Assembly (NCBI GenBank): GCA_947471245.1
Contig: CANIXM010000010.1
Coordinates: 1 to 15,296 of the forward strand
Length of the DNA: 15,296 nt
Source of the DNA: Paludibacteraceae bacterium
GTDB lineage: Bacteria > Bacteroidota > Bacteroidia > Bacteroidales > Paludibacteraceae
Direction: 5' to 3'
The notes beneath the pieces are model-generated. The model was given only the letters and a program-made list of their open reading frames with translations, did no database searches and was not told the origin of the DNA. Positions within the stretch are counted from its first letter, which is position 1, and the number at the start of each line of letters is the position of its first letter. This document shows positions 1 to 8,784 of this stretch, one piece after another. The position numbers and the translations under genes were made by a program.

Positions 1-113
1 ATCTTCGTTCTTGTTTTTGTATTGCTATCAGAAATTATTTATAATAAAGATGATTATTAACACCAAACCCCTACAAATCCGGCTCTGGGTTTATGGGGCT
101 AAATTATAAACAC
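1..113. other. Non-coding leader of the first isomerase gene
   Basis: No gene is visible here. The stretch is AT-rich and has no clear TAnnTTTG box. AAACCC (65-70) can pair with GGGTTT (87-92), placing a short stem just before the in-frame ATG at 93, which argues mildly for the downstream ATG at 114 as the true start. The upstream gene lies outside the window. Confidence 0.4.
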
Positions 114-2051
114 ATGAAATCTTTTGCTTTAAATTGTTTATTGACCTTTAGTTCTGTTTGCACTGTTTTTGGTCAAGCGTCAGATCCGGTATTGATGAAA
201 ATAAATGGTAATCCCATCACTAAATCTGAGTTTGAATATATTTACAACAAGAATAATTCAAATAACTCGATGGAGAAAAAAAACTTGCAAGAGTATGTTG
301 ATTTATTTGTGAATTTCAAATTGAAAGTAGAAGAGGCTAAATCTCAAGGACTAGACACTACTTCTTCGTTTAAGACTGAATATCTTGGCTATCGCTCAGA
401 GCTAGGCAAGCCTTACTTGACAGATCAAAAAAAAGATGAGCAAATCTTGAAAGAAGCATATAATAGATATTTACAGGATATAAACGTAAGTCATATTCTT
501 GTACGTATTCCTGATCATGCTACACCTGAGGATACTTTGAAAGCCTGGAAAAAAATAAATGAAATTTATAAACGGCTGAAAAAAGAAGATTTTAACAAAG
601 TTGCAATAGAAACTTCTGAAGATCAAGGCGTAAAGGTGAATGAAGGTAATGTGGGTTGGTTCTCGGTATTTGAGACGTCATATTCTTTCGAGTCGGCATG
701 TTATGAAACTCCACTCCATTCTATTTCAAAACCTTTTAGAACTCATGTTGGATTTCACATTGTCAAAGTGAATGAAATAAGACCTTCACAAGGTGAGGTG
801 AAGTTAAGACATATCATGCGTAATCTTAAAAATGGGACAGAGGTTGTTAAGGATGCCGCAATAATTGTTGATTCATTATATAAGAGAATTAAAGCTGGTG
901 ATGATTTTTCAACGCTAGCCAAGAATTACTCTCAAGATAATACATCAGCGTCAAATGGCGGAGTGACATCTTGGATCAAAACTGGACAAATGCCTCCTGT
1001 GTTTGAAATGAATGCTTTTGGTTTGAAAAATGTTGGGGATTATTCTAAGCCGTTTGAAACGGCTTTTGGATGGCACTTCATACAACTGGTTGAAAAAAGA
1101 GGACCAAGGCCATTTTCAGAGATAAAAGACTATTTAATAGGGAAAATAAAAAACAACGAGCGCGGACTTTTAGGACAACGAGCATTACTTGATAGCTTAA
1201 GAATTAAATATGACTATAAAGTCGTAAAGCCTAGCGTAGAGGAGTTTTATAAGATATTTAAAAAATTAAATCTGTCTGATTCCACATTTATTGCTCAAGG
1301 AAGTAAATTGCATAAACCCCTATTCTCTTTTGCAGGAAAAACAGTTAGCCAAGAAGCATTTTATGATAATATAAGAGAGACCCAAACTGATAAAAGCACT
1401 GCCCAAGAAATAATAGATGAAAAATTAAAAACCTATGTTGACAATCAGTTAATTATTTACGAGCAGTCGTTGTTGGATAAAAAGTATCCTGAGTTTAAAT
1501 TCTTGATGCAGGAATATCATGATGGCATCCTACTTTTTGAAGTCAATAACAAAGAGGTTTGGGATAAATCATCAAGAGATGTTGAAGGGCTGACAAAATA
1601 TTTCAAGGCAAATATTGACAAGTACGCATGGGATAAACCTCGATTTAAAGGACGAATTATTTATTGCAAAGACAAAGAAACCTTCAAAGCGGCACAGCAA
1701 TTGGCCACTCAATTTCATGGAGATGTATTGGACAAGTATTTGAAAAATCGCTTGAATGACTCTATCAAATATGTGAAAATAGAGAAAGGCCTTTACGCAC
1801 AGGGTGAAAGTAAAATGATAGATCATGTAGTTTTCAAACTAAAAGTTGATTACACTCCAGATGAGTCATATCCTTATGTGTTCTCTGATGGTCAAATCCT
1901 GAAATCGCTTCCAGAAGAATATACTGATGTAAGAGGAAAGGTAACTTCAGATTATCAAGAGTATTTGGAGAGTGGATGGTTGAAGACCCTGAAAGCCAAA
2001 TATCCAGTTGAAATAAATCAGGACGTACTCAACACGGTTAAGAAAAATTAA
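114..2051 (+). CDS. Periplasmic double-parvulin peptidyl-prolyl isomerase
   Basis: This gene encodes a secreted folding factor of the SurA/PpiD (rotamase PpiC) type, expected to catalyse prolyl isomerisation and chaperone outer-membrane proteins in the periplasm. An in-frame ATG exists at 93, but the ATG at 114 starts a typical signal peptide (Lys2, hydrophobic run, cleavage near VFG/QA), so I prefer it (645 aa). Numbered from that start, residues about 24-115 resemble a SurA N-terminal chaperone region. Parvulin domain 1 spans about 124-220 (VSHILVRIP, then VGFHIVKV). Parvulin domain 2 spans about 229-330 (KLRHIMR, NGGVTSW, FGWHFIQLVEKRG). About 310 further residues have no domain I can name. 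A strong terminator follows at once, so the gene may be transcribed separately from the two related genes downstream. The family is clear; its client proteins are unknown. Confidence 0.9.
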   Translation: MKSFALNCLLTFSSVCTVFGQASDPVLMKINGNPITKSEFEYIYNKNNSNNSMEKKNLQEYVDLFVNFKLKVEEAKSQGLDTTSSFKTEYLGYRSELGKPYLTDQKKDEQILKEAYNRYLQDINVSHILVRIPDHATPEDTLKAWKKINEIYKRLKKEDFNKVAIETSEDQGVKVNEGNVGWFSVFETSYSFESACYETPLHSISKPFRTHVGFHIVKVNEIRPSQGEVKLRHIMRNLKNGTEVVKDAAIIVDSLYKRIKAGDDFSTLAKNYSQDNTSASNGGVTSWIKTGQMPPVFEMNAFGLKNVGDYSKPFETAFGWHFIQLVEKRGPRPFSEIKDYLIGKIKNNERGLLGQRALLDSLRIKYDYKVVKPSVEEFYKIFKKLNLSDSTFIAQGSKLHKPLFSFAGKTVSQEAFYDNIRETQTDKSTAQEIIDEKLKTYVDNQLIIYEQSLLDKKYPEFKFLMQEYHDGILLFEVNNKEVWDKSSRDVEGLTKYFKANIDKYAWDKPRFKGRIIYCKDKETFKAAQQLATQFHGDVLDKYLKNRLNDSIKYVKIEKGLYAQGESKMIDHVVFKLKVDYTPDESYPYVFSDGQILKSLPEEYTDVRGKVTSDYQEYLESGWLKTLKAKYPVEINQDVLNTVKKN

Positions 2052-2068
2052 AAATGCTCAACTATTAG

Positions 2069-2123
2069 AACGCAAAAGTAATAGCTAACAAATAAGCTAT
2101 TACTTTTGCGTTTAGTTTTTTTT
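2069..2123 (+). terminator. Strong intrinsic terminator after the first isomerase gene
   Basis: A perfect 18-bp inverted repeat (AACGCAAAAGTAATAGCT at 2069-2086, its complement at 2095-2112) encloses an 8-nt loop and is followed by TAG and eight Ts (2116-2123). This is the classic rho-independent layout. The stem begins 17 nt after the stop codon, and the next gene begins 33 nt after the T-run. Confidence 0.88.
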
Positions 2124-2155
2124 AGACTAAAGACAAACAGTCATTGATTCTTGCC

Positions 2156-3007
2156 ATGAAGAGAATTGTTCTAAATTTCATTATTTTATCCTTACTTCTA
2201 ACTTCGTGTTCTCACAAAGCTCCTGATGTGAAACGTGTGCCTATACTTGAGGTCGAAGGTAAATTTTTATACCTAGACCAGATTCAGGAAATCATACCAC
2301 CTAATGTAAATTCGAAAGACAGTCTTCAAATTGCTAATAGGTTCATCAGGTCGTGGGTTACAGATGTATTGATGTATGAAAATGCAAAGCGAAATTCAAG
2401 TAATCAGACCGAAATTGAAGATCTGGTAGAAGGTTATAGAAAATCATTGACCATACACCAATATCATCAAAAACTTATTGAACAACGACTTGCTGAGCCT
2501 TCTGAGGATGAAATTCGTGCGTTTTACGAGCAATATAGTAGTCAGCTTATACTAAAGGAAAATGTGATAAAAGGCATTCTACTCGTTGTTCCCACTAAAG
2601 CCCCCAATATAGGCAATGTGAGAGCATGGGTGCAGTCATGCAATAGTAAGTCATTGGAAAATATTGAAAAATACAGTATTCAAAATGCCATTAGCTATGA
2701 TTATTTTGGTGACAAATGGATGAACCTCAGTGAAGTACTCAACAAAATTCCTGTTCAAGTGGCTGACTTGGCATCTTTTGTAAGAACTAACCGTTTCGTA
2801 GAAAAGACTGATAGTACACAACACTACTTTTTAAGAATTCTTTCATACAATACAGTCGGTCAGGTTGAACCTTATGAGATGGCCAAAGATAGAATTATAA
2901 ACATCTTGCAAAATAAAAGGAAAGAGGACTTTATCTCTAATTTTGAAACCGAATTGTATGATGATGCTGTGAAGAAAGAAACAGTGACTTTTTTTAAAAA
3001 GAAATAG
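2156..3007 (+). CDS. Lipoprotein related to SurA/PpiC chaperones, parvulin core degenerate
   Basis: This is a predicted lipoprotein of 283 aa. The ATG at 2156 gives a textbook lipobox signal (Lys2-Arg3, hydrophobic stretch, LTSC with Cys18). An in-frame TTG lies 12 nt upstream but adds nothing useful. The mature part has a SurA-like arrangement: a helical N-region (about 35-110), then a PSEDEIRAFYEQY segment (115-127) like the one before parvulin domains. A region at about 135-230 has the length and end (HYFLRILSYNTVGQVEPY) of a parvulin domain but lacks the HILV and GxLG/FGYH motifs. A charged C-terminal helix follows. I infer a membrane-anchored chaperone without isomerase activity. Its position between two double-parvulin genes supports this, but the family assignment rests on architecture rather than diagnostic motifs. 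Confidence 0.75.
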   Translation: MKRIVLNFIILSLLLTSCSHKAPDVKRVPILEVEGKFLYLDQIQEIIPPNVNSKDSLQIANRFIRSWVTDVLMYENAKRNSSNQTEIEDLVEGYRKSLTIHQYHQKLIEQRLAEPSEDEIRAFYEQYSSQLILKENVIKGILLVVPTKAPNIGNVRAWVQSCNSKSLENIEKYSIQNAISYDYFGDKWMNLSEVLNKIPVQVADLASFVRTNRFVEKTDSTQHYFLRILSYNTVGQVEPYEMAKDRIINILQNKRKEDFISNFETELYDDAVKKETVTFFKKK

Positions 3008-3027
3008 CAGGTTAGGTTTCAACGAGG

Positions 3028-3046
3028 AACTCAAAATATGAGTTTT
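3028..3046 (+). terminator. Weak hairpin between lipoprotein and SurA-like genes
   Basis: AACTCA (3028-3033) pairs with TGAGTT (3039-3044) around a 5-nt loop, with only four Ts at its 3' edge. It is a possible weak terminator or mRNA 3' end. Six base pairs in AT-rich DNA can easily arise by chance. Confidence 0.25.
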
Positions 3047-3150
3047 GGATCTATAATGTCTCTCTGCTCGGGATTGGATGTAAGCTTTCAAAAATATCTT
3101 GTAATTCCCCAATGATGAATATATATTATTTTCTTAATGATAATTTTCGA

Positions 3151-4506
3151 ATGAAAAATTTACTATTTGCTTTGTTACTTGTGCTTTGTTGGACTCCTGC
3201 TGTCATATCTGCACAGAGTAATGTTATTGATGAGGTGATTTGGACAGTGGGTGATGAATCCATCTTACGTTCTGAAGTAGAAGAACAGAAGCTAAGAGCA
3301 CAATACGAAGGTGCGCCTATACAAGGTGACCCTTACTGCGTGATACCAGAGCAAATTGCAATACAAAAATTATACCTACATCAAGCAAGCTTGGATAGCT
3401 TGTCGGTGAACGAAACTTCGGTGGTTAATCAAGTCGAATCGCGAATAAATTATTTCATCTCGCAGATTGGTTCAAAAGAGAAAATGGAGGAGTATTTTAA
3501 AAAAACGACCTCCGAACTAAGAGAAAGCTTGAGGGAAATGATACGCAACCAGCAGCTGATTCAGCAAATGCAACAGAAATTGGTAGCACATATAAAATCC
3601 ACTCCTGCCGATGTAAGAAGATATTTCACTCAGCTTTCTTCAGATAGCATTCCAGATGTGCCTGCTCAAGTAGAATTACAATTGATAAGCTTTGAACCAC
3701 CTGTAGCCATCGAAGAAACGAATCGTATTAAAGAACGGTTGAGAGATTTTACTGAACGAATAAATACTGGATCTTCAGAGTTTTCTACCCTTGCCAGATT
3801 ATATTCTGAGGATGTAGAAAGTGCCAAAAGAGGTGGGGAACTTGGATTTATGGGGAAAGGTCAGCTGGTGCCTGAGTTCGCCAATGTAGCCTTCAATCTT
3901 TCGGATCCCAAAAAGGTGTCACGTATTGTTCAAACTGAATTTGGATACCACATCATTCAATTGGTTGAAAAACGTGGTGACAGGATGAACTGCAGACACA
4001 TCCTTTTGAAACCAAGAGTGTCTATTGATGAAAAGACCAAAGCATTGCATCTGTTGGATTCAATTTCAAATCTTATACGGAAGTCCGACCTGTCATTTGA
4101 AAAGGCAGTGGTTTCTTTTTCGCAAGACAAGAGTTCTTCTATGAATGCTGGTTTGATGCTGAATGAAAAGTCAGGAACTTCAAAATTTGAGTTTCAGGAT
4201 TTGCCTTCAGAAATTGGTAAAATAGTTTATGAAATGAATGTAGGTGAAGTTTCAAAACCTTTTTTGATGATGAGCGAAAGCACCAATAAAGAAGTAGTGG
4301 CGTTGGTAAAACTAAAATCAAAAGTGGAAAGTCACAAAGCTAATTTGCTTGATGATTATTTGATGCTCAAAGGTGTCTATGAAAAGAAGATGAAAGAAGA
4401 CTTTTTGCAAAAATGGATTGTCAAAAAGCAAAAGGAAACCTACATCAATATCGATCCTCATTGGAGTAAATGTACCTTCCAATACCCAGGATGGGTGAAA
4501 CAATAA
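3151..4506 (+). CDS. SurA-like periplasmic chaperone/peptidyl-prolyl isomerase
   Basis: This gene encodes a SurA-type chaperone for outer-membrane proteins in the periplasm. The reading frame is open from the ATG at 3112, but the ATG at 3151 begins a clean signal peptide (MKNLLFALLLVLCW, cleavage near SAQ), so I use it (451 aa). Numbered from there, about 25-150 is the SurA N-terminal region (IDEVIWTVGDESILRSEVEEQ, a typical start). Parvulin 1 lies at about 172-275 (VELQLISF, RGGELGFMGKGQLVPEF, FGYHIIQLVEKRGDR). Parvulin 2 lies at about 279-390, beginning MNCRHILLKP. The second domain lacks the usual GG(D/E)LG signature, having NAGLML instead, so it may be structural only. OstA follows on the same strand after 97 nt, which fits joint work in outer-membrane assembly. 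Confidence 0.92.
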   Translation: MKNLLFALLLVLCWTPAVISAQSNVIDEVIWTVGDESILRSEVEEQKLRAQYEGAPIQGDPYCVIPEQIAIQKLYLHQASLDSLSVNETSVVNQVESRINYFISQIGSKEKMEEYFKKTTSELRESLREMIRNQQLIQQMQQKLVAHIKSTPADVRRYFTQLSSDSIPDVPAQVELQLISFEPPVAIEETNRIKERLRDFTERINTGSSEFSTLARLYSEDVESAKRGGELGFMGKGQLVPEFANVAFNLSDPKKVSRIVQTEFGYHIIQLVEKRGDRMNCRHILLKPRVSIDEKTKALHLLDSISNLIRKSDLSFEKAVVSFSQDKSSSMNAGLMLNEKSGTSKFEFQDLPSEIGKIVYEMNVGEVSKPFLMMSESTNKEVVALVKLKSKVESHKANLLDDYLMLKGVYEKKMKEDFLQKWIVKKQKETYINIDPHWSKCTFQYPGWVKQ

Positions 4507-4546
4507 TTCACAGTTCATTTTTTAGGCTTCAAGGGTTTTTGAACTC

Positions 4547-4578
4547 TTGGTCATCCCACTATGATAACTTGTAATTTG
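4547..4578 (+). promoter_or_regulatory. Possible promoter of the OstA-like gene
   Basis: TTG (4547-4549), 22 nt, then TAATTTG (4572-4578) resembles the Bacteroidota pattern TTTG-N19/20-TAnnTTTG, but the -7 box is one T short. It lies 25 nt before the OstA start. This is a weak prediction. Confidence 0.3.
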
Positions 4579-4603
4579 CCAAGTAACTGCTTTTATTATA
4601 ACC

Positions 4604-6433
4604 ATGCCTCTGCCTAGTAACTTAGATACAAAATATTCGACACTGCTATTTTCACTTTTTTTTCTTGTTGCATTGGTTTACTCACAGACTAAGCCCAAAC
4701 AATTGAGAAAAGAAGTGCTACAAAGTCAAGCACCTGTAACAGCAAAGTCTGCCAAAACACCAACCAAGCAGTCAGTGCCGATTGCCACACCTGCACCTGT
4801 AACCACTCCCTTGACTACCAAAGGGGCTACATTGGTCTATTTGGAAAACTCCGAATCACTTAGTTTTGATAAAGTATTGCATCCTGATGTACAGGTACTC
4901 AAAGGCAATGTGAGGTTCAAACATGACAACATGCTCATGTATTGTGACTCTGCCTACTTCTATGAAGAAGCCAATTCGCTCGATGCTTTTGGGCATGTCA
5001 AAATCAATCAGGCAGATACCCTTTTTGTGTATAGTGATGTGCTCTTTTATGATGGAAACACAAAACTTGCCAGACTTAGGCGAAATGTAAGGATGGAAAA
5101 CCGAAAAACTGTTCTTACTACTGACAGTCTTAATTACAATCGAGTTGCTAATTTGGCCTATTATTACACGGGTGGTAAAATAGTGGATGACGTCAATGTG
5201 TTGACATCCATTTGGGGGCAATATTCGCCTGCAACGAATATGGCGCTGTTTAAAACCAAAGTCCATTTGGTTAATAAGAATTTCACCCTCCAGTCTGATA
5301 CGCTCAAGTACAATACCAAATCGAAAGTCGCTGACATAGTCGGTAAGTCACACATCATCTACAACAAAGAAACTGACATCTATTCCACTCGTGGATGGTA
5401 CAATACATCTACCGAACGAATGATGTTGCTGGACAGATCAATGGTCGTTCAGAAAGATGGCAAGACCATGACAGGCGATACCATTTTCTATGATAAAAAA
5501 ATGAAATATGGCGAAGGATTCTCAAAGGTAGTGCTCAATGACACAGCTCAAAAGTCAACATTGAAAGGGAATTATGTGTCATATCATGAAGTCACTAAAC
5601 GTGGACTAGCCACCGATTCTGCTCTTATGATTGATTGGTCAAGTAAAGACACTATGCATGTGCATGCAGATACACTCTACACTGCGAAGGATTCTGTCTT
5701 TGATACTTTTAAAGGGTTTTCGTATGTCAGATTCTTTAGAAATGATGTGCAAGGCTTGTGTGACTCATTGAGGTATTCTGCCCGTGACTCAGTCCTTAAT
5801 CTTTATGGACAACCAGTGGTATGGTCTGACAACAATCAGCTGTCGGGTGCATTTATCAAAGTGATTTCAAAAAACAAGAAAGTAGATCGGATACATATCA
5901 AAGGCAGTGCCATGGCCATTCAAAATCCAGATTCTATTTATTTCAATCAAGTTTCAGGAAAAGAAATGATTGCTTACATGGATAGTAGCCAGTTAAAGAA
6001 AGTATTTGTTAAAGGCAATGCTGAGACCATATATTACCCTCAGGATGAAAAAGATTCGACACTTATTGGGATGAATAAATCAAAAAGCAGCTCAGTAAAT
6101 ATGTTTTTCCAAAAGAAGAAAATTAAACGGGTGTTGCTCACCACTGTGTCTAATGGTACCTTCTCTCCGTTGAGTAAAGTGGCTGAAAAGGATGCCAAAT
6201 TGAAAAACTATTTTTGGCTCCAAGATGAACGTCCCACCAAAGTGAGCGATGTGTTTATTAAGATAGTGGTGTCCAAACGACCACGGACAGTTTTAGAACC
6301 CGATGAATTTGAGGATAGCGCTGAAGCTGCTGTCACGGTCAGCAAACCCACTGTCCTCACTAAAAAGGAAGAAGTGAAGACGCCGCTAGCGAAACCTTCA
6401 CCTCCCAAACCTAAAAAAAAGAAATTATTTTAA
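4604..6433 (+). CDS. OstA/LptA-like envelope protein
   Basis: This secreted protein of 609 aa belongs to the OstA-like (LptA/LptD N-terminal-like) group of the Bacteroidota, thought to act in lipopolysaccharide transport across the periplasm. After a signal peptide (hydrophobic core 11-27, cleavage near YSQ) comes a Pro/Thr/Lys-rich linker (about 29-72). A long repetitive beta region then begins at residue 74 with ATLVYLENSESLSFDK. Recurring units of the type 'GNVRFKHDNMLMYCDSAYFY' and 'DSLNYN...A' are what one expects of stacked beta-jellyroll rungs. The C-terminus is low-complexity and very basic (Pro/Lys-rich, ending KKKKLF). The stop codon overlaps the stop of the convergent acr3 by 4 nt. 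Its placement after the SurA-like gene makes an outer-membrane assembly cluster. Family assignment is strong; the exact partner in LPS transport is inferred. Confidence 0.87.
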   Translation: MPLPSNLDTKYSTLLFSLFFLVALVYSQTKPKQLRKEVLQSQAPVTAKSAKTPTKQSVPIATPAPVTTPLTTKGATLVYLENSESLSFDKVLHPDVQVLKGNVRFKHDNMLMYCDSAYFYEEANSLDAFGHVKINQADTLFVYSDVLFYDGNTKLARLRRNVRMENRKTVLTTDSLNYNRVANLAYYYTGGKIVDDVNVLTSIWGQYSPATNMALFKTKVHLVNKNFTLQSDTLKYNTKSKVADIVGKSHIIYNKETDIYSTRGWYNTSTERMMLLDRSMVVQKDGKTMTGDTIFYDKKMKYGEGFSKVVLNDTAQKSTLKGNYVSYHEVTKRGLATDSALMIDWSSKDTMHVHADTLYTAKDSVFDTFKGFSYVRFFRNDVQGLCDSLRYSARDSVLNLYGQPVVWSDNNQLSGAFIKVISKNKKVDRIHIKGSAMAIQNPDSIYFNQVSGKEMIAYMDSSQLKKVFVKGNAETIYYPQDEKDSTLIGMNKSKSSSVNMFFQKKKIKRVLLTTVSNGTFSPLSKVAEKDAKLKNYFWLQDERPTKVSDVFIKIVVSKRPRTVLEPDEFEDSAEAAVTVSKPTVLTKKEEVKTPLAKPSPPKPKKKKLF

Positions 6434-7500
6434 GCGAAGTATTTCTTTTTTAGTAGCAATGCTGCATTCACAAGTGCTATCATTACTGGCACTTCTACCA
6501 ATGGACCTATCACAGCCGCAAATGCCTCTCCCGAACTAATTCCAAAGATTGCTATTGACACCGCTATTGCAAGTTCAAAGTTGTTGCTCGCTGCGGTAAA
6601 TGATAGCGTGGTGGTTTGCTCATAAGTAGCCCCCATTTTTCTACTCATGAAAAACGAAACTAGAAACATGATTAGGAAATAGATTAACAATGGAATGGCT
6701 ATTAGCACCACATCCATTGGAATGGCAATAATATATTCGCCTTTGAGTGAAAACATGACAACTATCGTAAATAACAATGCTATCAGTGTCAATGGTGAAA
6801 TTTTTGGTATAAAGCGGGTGTGATACCATTCCTTCCCTTTTGCTCGTATTAGTAGGTACCTTGTCAAAAATCCTGAAATAAATGGTATGCCCAGGTATAT
6901 GAACACACTCTCAGCGATTTGCCCAATAGTGATTTTCGACACCGCATCACTGGTAGGTATGCCGAACCATGCTGGTGCGATGGCAATGAAGAAGTATGCA
7001 TACACAGAAAAAAACACCACCTGAAAAATACTGTTGAAAGCCACTAGTCCAGCAGCATATTGTGTATCACCTTTAGCAAGGTCATTCCAAACGATAACCA
7101 TGGCTATACAGCGTGCAAGGCCTATCATAATGATGCCATATACATAGGGCAAATGACTGTTGTTCTCTCCGGGTGAAATTTTAAACAGAAGTACAGCCAA
7201 TGCAAACATCAATATAGGACCGATGATCCAGTTTTGTGCCAAAGATAGGCTTAGAATTTTTGTGTTGCGGAACACTTCTCCCAGCTCTTCGTATTTGACC
7301 TTAGCCAGTGGAGGGTACATCATCACTATCAACCCTATGGCAATCGGTAAATTCGTTGTGCCAGATGAAAGACCGTTCCAAAATGCAGCTGTCTGTGGCA
7401 ATAACCATCCAGATAAAACGCCAATAGTCATTGCTAAAAAAATCCAAAGTGTGAGATATTGGTCTAGAAATGATAGTTTTTTTGAAGTTTCAGTTGTCAT
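6430..7500 (-). CDS. acr3: ACR3-family arsenite efflux permease
   Basis: This inner-membrane permease of 356 aa exports As(III) from the cytoplasm. It belongs to the ACR3 (arsenical resistance-3) family rather than ArsB. About ten hydrophobic segments can be counted. The family's two key residues are present: the cysteine in TM4 (GLARCIAMV, Cys131, followed by the typical VWNDLAKGD) and the glutamate in TM9 (IGPLVEVPVMI, Glu336). The signature TAASNNFELAIAV (302-314) is also there. It is the last gene of the ars operon, 58 nt after arsM, and completes the pathway: ArsC makes arsenite and ACR3 removes it. Its stop codon interlocks with the OstA stop, leaving no room for a terminator between them. 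A perfect palindrome, ATGATTTAAATCAT (7499-7512), abuts the start codon. Confidence 0.96.
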   Translation of the reverse strand: MTTETSKKLSFLDQYLTLWIFLAMTIGVLSGWLLPQTAAFWNGLSSGTTNLPIAIGLIVMMYPPLAKVKYEELGEVFRNTKILSLSLAQNWIIGPILMFALAVLLFKISPGENNSHLPYVYGIIMIGLARCIAMVIVWNDLAKGDTQYAAGLVAFNSIFQVVFFSVYAYFFIAIAPAWFGIPTSDAVSKITIGQIAESVFIYLGIPFISGFLTRYLLIRAKGKEWYHTRFIPKISPLTLIALLFTIVVMFSLKGEYIIAIPMDVVLIAIPLLIYFLIMFLVSFFMSRKMGATYEQTTTLSFTAASNNFELAIAVSIAIFGISSGEAFAAVIGPLVEVPVMIALVNAALLLKKKYFA

Positions 7501-7558
7501 GATTTAAATCATTATACGGGTTTGGTTACGAGTTGCATAAGTGTGAAAAATTTCCAAA

Positions 7559-8362
7559 TTATTTGCAAGCAGAGATTGTGATGCTAAAAATCCCAATTTC
7601 GTCCTTTCTGAATTGTAGTAACTCGTTTTCAGTCAAATAGTTTTTTAGTATTTCATCTGGAAGTTCTACTTTTTTTAGCTTATGTATTTTTGTGTTGGTA
7701 AACCCAGCTTCGTTAATAAGTTCTAAATACAGATCAATGTTTATTGCGCCTGACACACATCCCGCGTACATTTCAGCATCTTTTCGAAGTTTCTCGGGGA
7801 GTTCGCCCTTGATGACCACATCAGACACACAGAAATGTCCCGAGGGTTTTAATACGCGTAACATTTCCGAAAATGCTTTTGATTTATCGGGAACCAGATT
7901 GAGCACACAGTTTGATACTATCACATTAAACATTTGATCATCAAATGGCATAGCTTCTATATCGCCCTTTACAAATTCTACATTTGTAAACCCTAATTTG
8001 GAGTTGTTTGTACGGGCTTTTTCAAGCATAGCGACTGTAAAATCAAGTCCGGTGACTTTACCTTGTTCGCCCACTATTGCTCTTGCTACAAAGCAGTCAT
8101 TGCCTGCACCACTGCCCAAGTCCAGAACGCTGTCGCCTGATTTTATGCTAGCAAACTGTGTAGGAATACCACATCCCAAACCCAAGTCTGCTTCAGCATT
8201 GTAGCCTTTTAGTGCATCGTAGCTTTCGCTGAATACGGTGTAGTCCACTGATGAGCAACAACCAGTAGCTCCACAACATGAGGTTTCGTTTTGGAGTTTG
8301 GATTGCGATGCTATTTCGCCATATTTTTCTTGCACCACAAGTTTTAGTTCGTTCGGATTCAT
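7559..8362 (-). CDS. arsM: Arsenite S-adenosylmethionine methyltransferase ArsM
   Basis: This enzyme transfers methyl groups from S-adenosylmethionine to As(III), giving methylated and volatile arsenicals. The protein has 267 aa. The SAM-binding motif I is VLDLGSGAGNDC (79-90), with GLDFT at 105-109 following. The three cysteines known to bind arsenite in ArsM enzymes are all in place: Cys64 (GLGCGIP), Cys152 (SNCVLNL) and Cys202 (AGCVSGA). There are also two cysteine pairs near the N-terminus (29/30 and 35/36), often seen in bacterial ArsM and possibly used to capture metalloid. The start codon overlaps the arsC stop as ATGA, implying translational coupling. The full cysteine set suggests an active methylating enzyme. 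Confidence 0.95.
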   Translation of the reverse strand: MNPNELKLVVQEKYGEIASQSKLQNETSCCGATGCCSSVDYTVFSESYDALKGYNAEADLGLGCGIPTQFASIKSGDSVLDLGSGAGNDCFVARAIVGEQGKVTGLDFTVAMLEKARTNNSKLGFTNVEFVKGDIEAMPFDDQMFNVIVSNCVLNLVPDKSKAFSEMLRVLKPSGHFCVSDVVIKGELPEKLRKDAEMYAGCVSGAINIDLYLELINEAGFTNTKIHKLKKVELPDEILKNYLTENELLQFRKDEIGIFSITISACK

Positions 8363-8784
8363 AGTTGTGGCTGTATTTGTTCAACATAGAAATTGTAAAA
8401 CCCAACTTTTATTTCATCGCGAACTCTAGTAAATTCACTCCATATAAACTCATCTGTTCCCACTGCGTGGCTAGGATCATCAAATCCGATGTGTAAACGG
8501 TGCTTTACTTTCCCAATAAATGCGGGACATTCCTCGTTCGCACCTCCACATACGGTGATGACATAATCCCATTCGTCACCTAGGTATTTATCCACTGAGT
8601 CGGAGGTGTGCTGACTGATGTCAATCCCAATTTCTTCCATTGCAGCTACCGCTTTGAGGTTCAGTTTGCCAGAGGCTTGTGTGCCAGCTGAGCACACTGT
8701 GATGTTTTGATCAAATGATTGTAGGAATCCATGAGCCATTTGGCTTCTACATGAGTTTCCTGTGCAAAGAATAAGTACTTTCAT
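8359..8784 (-). CDS. arsC: Arsenate reductase, low-molecular-weight phosphatase type, thioredoxin-coupled
   Basis: This enzyme reduces As(V) to As(III) in the cytoplasm. The 141-aa protein has the LMW-PTP loop CTGNSCRS with Cys7-X5-Arg13, the redox pair Cys79-X6-Cys86 (VCGGANEEC) and the DDP acid motif (Asp102-Asp103). The spacing matches the Staphylococcus-type ArsC that is recycled by thioredoxin, not the glutaredoxin-coupled type. A thioredoxin gene lies at 14944-14630, although as a housekeeping gene. The gene begins 17 nt after the stop of a 23-codon micro-ORF, and the 17-nt spacer is nearly identical to one at 13342-13358. It overlaps arsM by 4 nt. Confidence 0.95.
   Translation of the reverse strand: MKVLILCTGNSCRSQMAHGFLQSFDQNITVCSAGTQASGKLNLKAVAAMEEIGIDISQHTSDSVDKYLGDEWDYVITVCGGANEECPAFIGKVKHRLHIGFDDPSHAVGTDEFIWSEFTRVRDEIKVGFYNFYVEQIQPQL

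Noticed and set aside
4856..5266. 136-codon minus-strand frame inside the OstA-like gene
   Set aside because: It is antisense to a clear gene and its composition shows no recognisable motif.
7499..7512. Perfect 14-bp palindrome ATGATTTAAATCAT at the acr3 start codon
   Set aside because: Palindromes of this length built almost only from A and T are expected a few times by chance in 15 kb; no partner site was seen.
8588..8596. DnaA-box-like TTATCCACT
   Set aside because: It is a single near-match inside arsC coding sequence, with no cluster around it.
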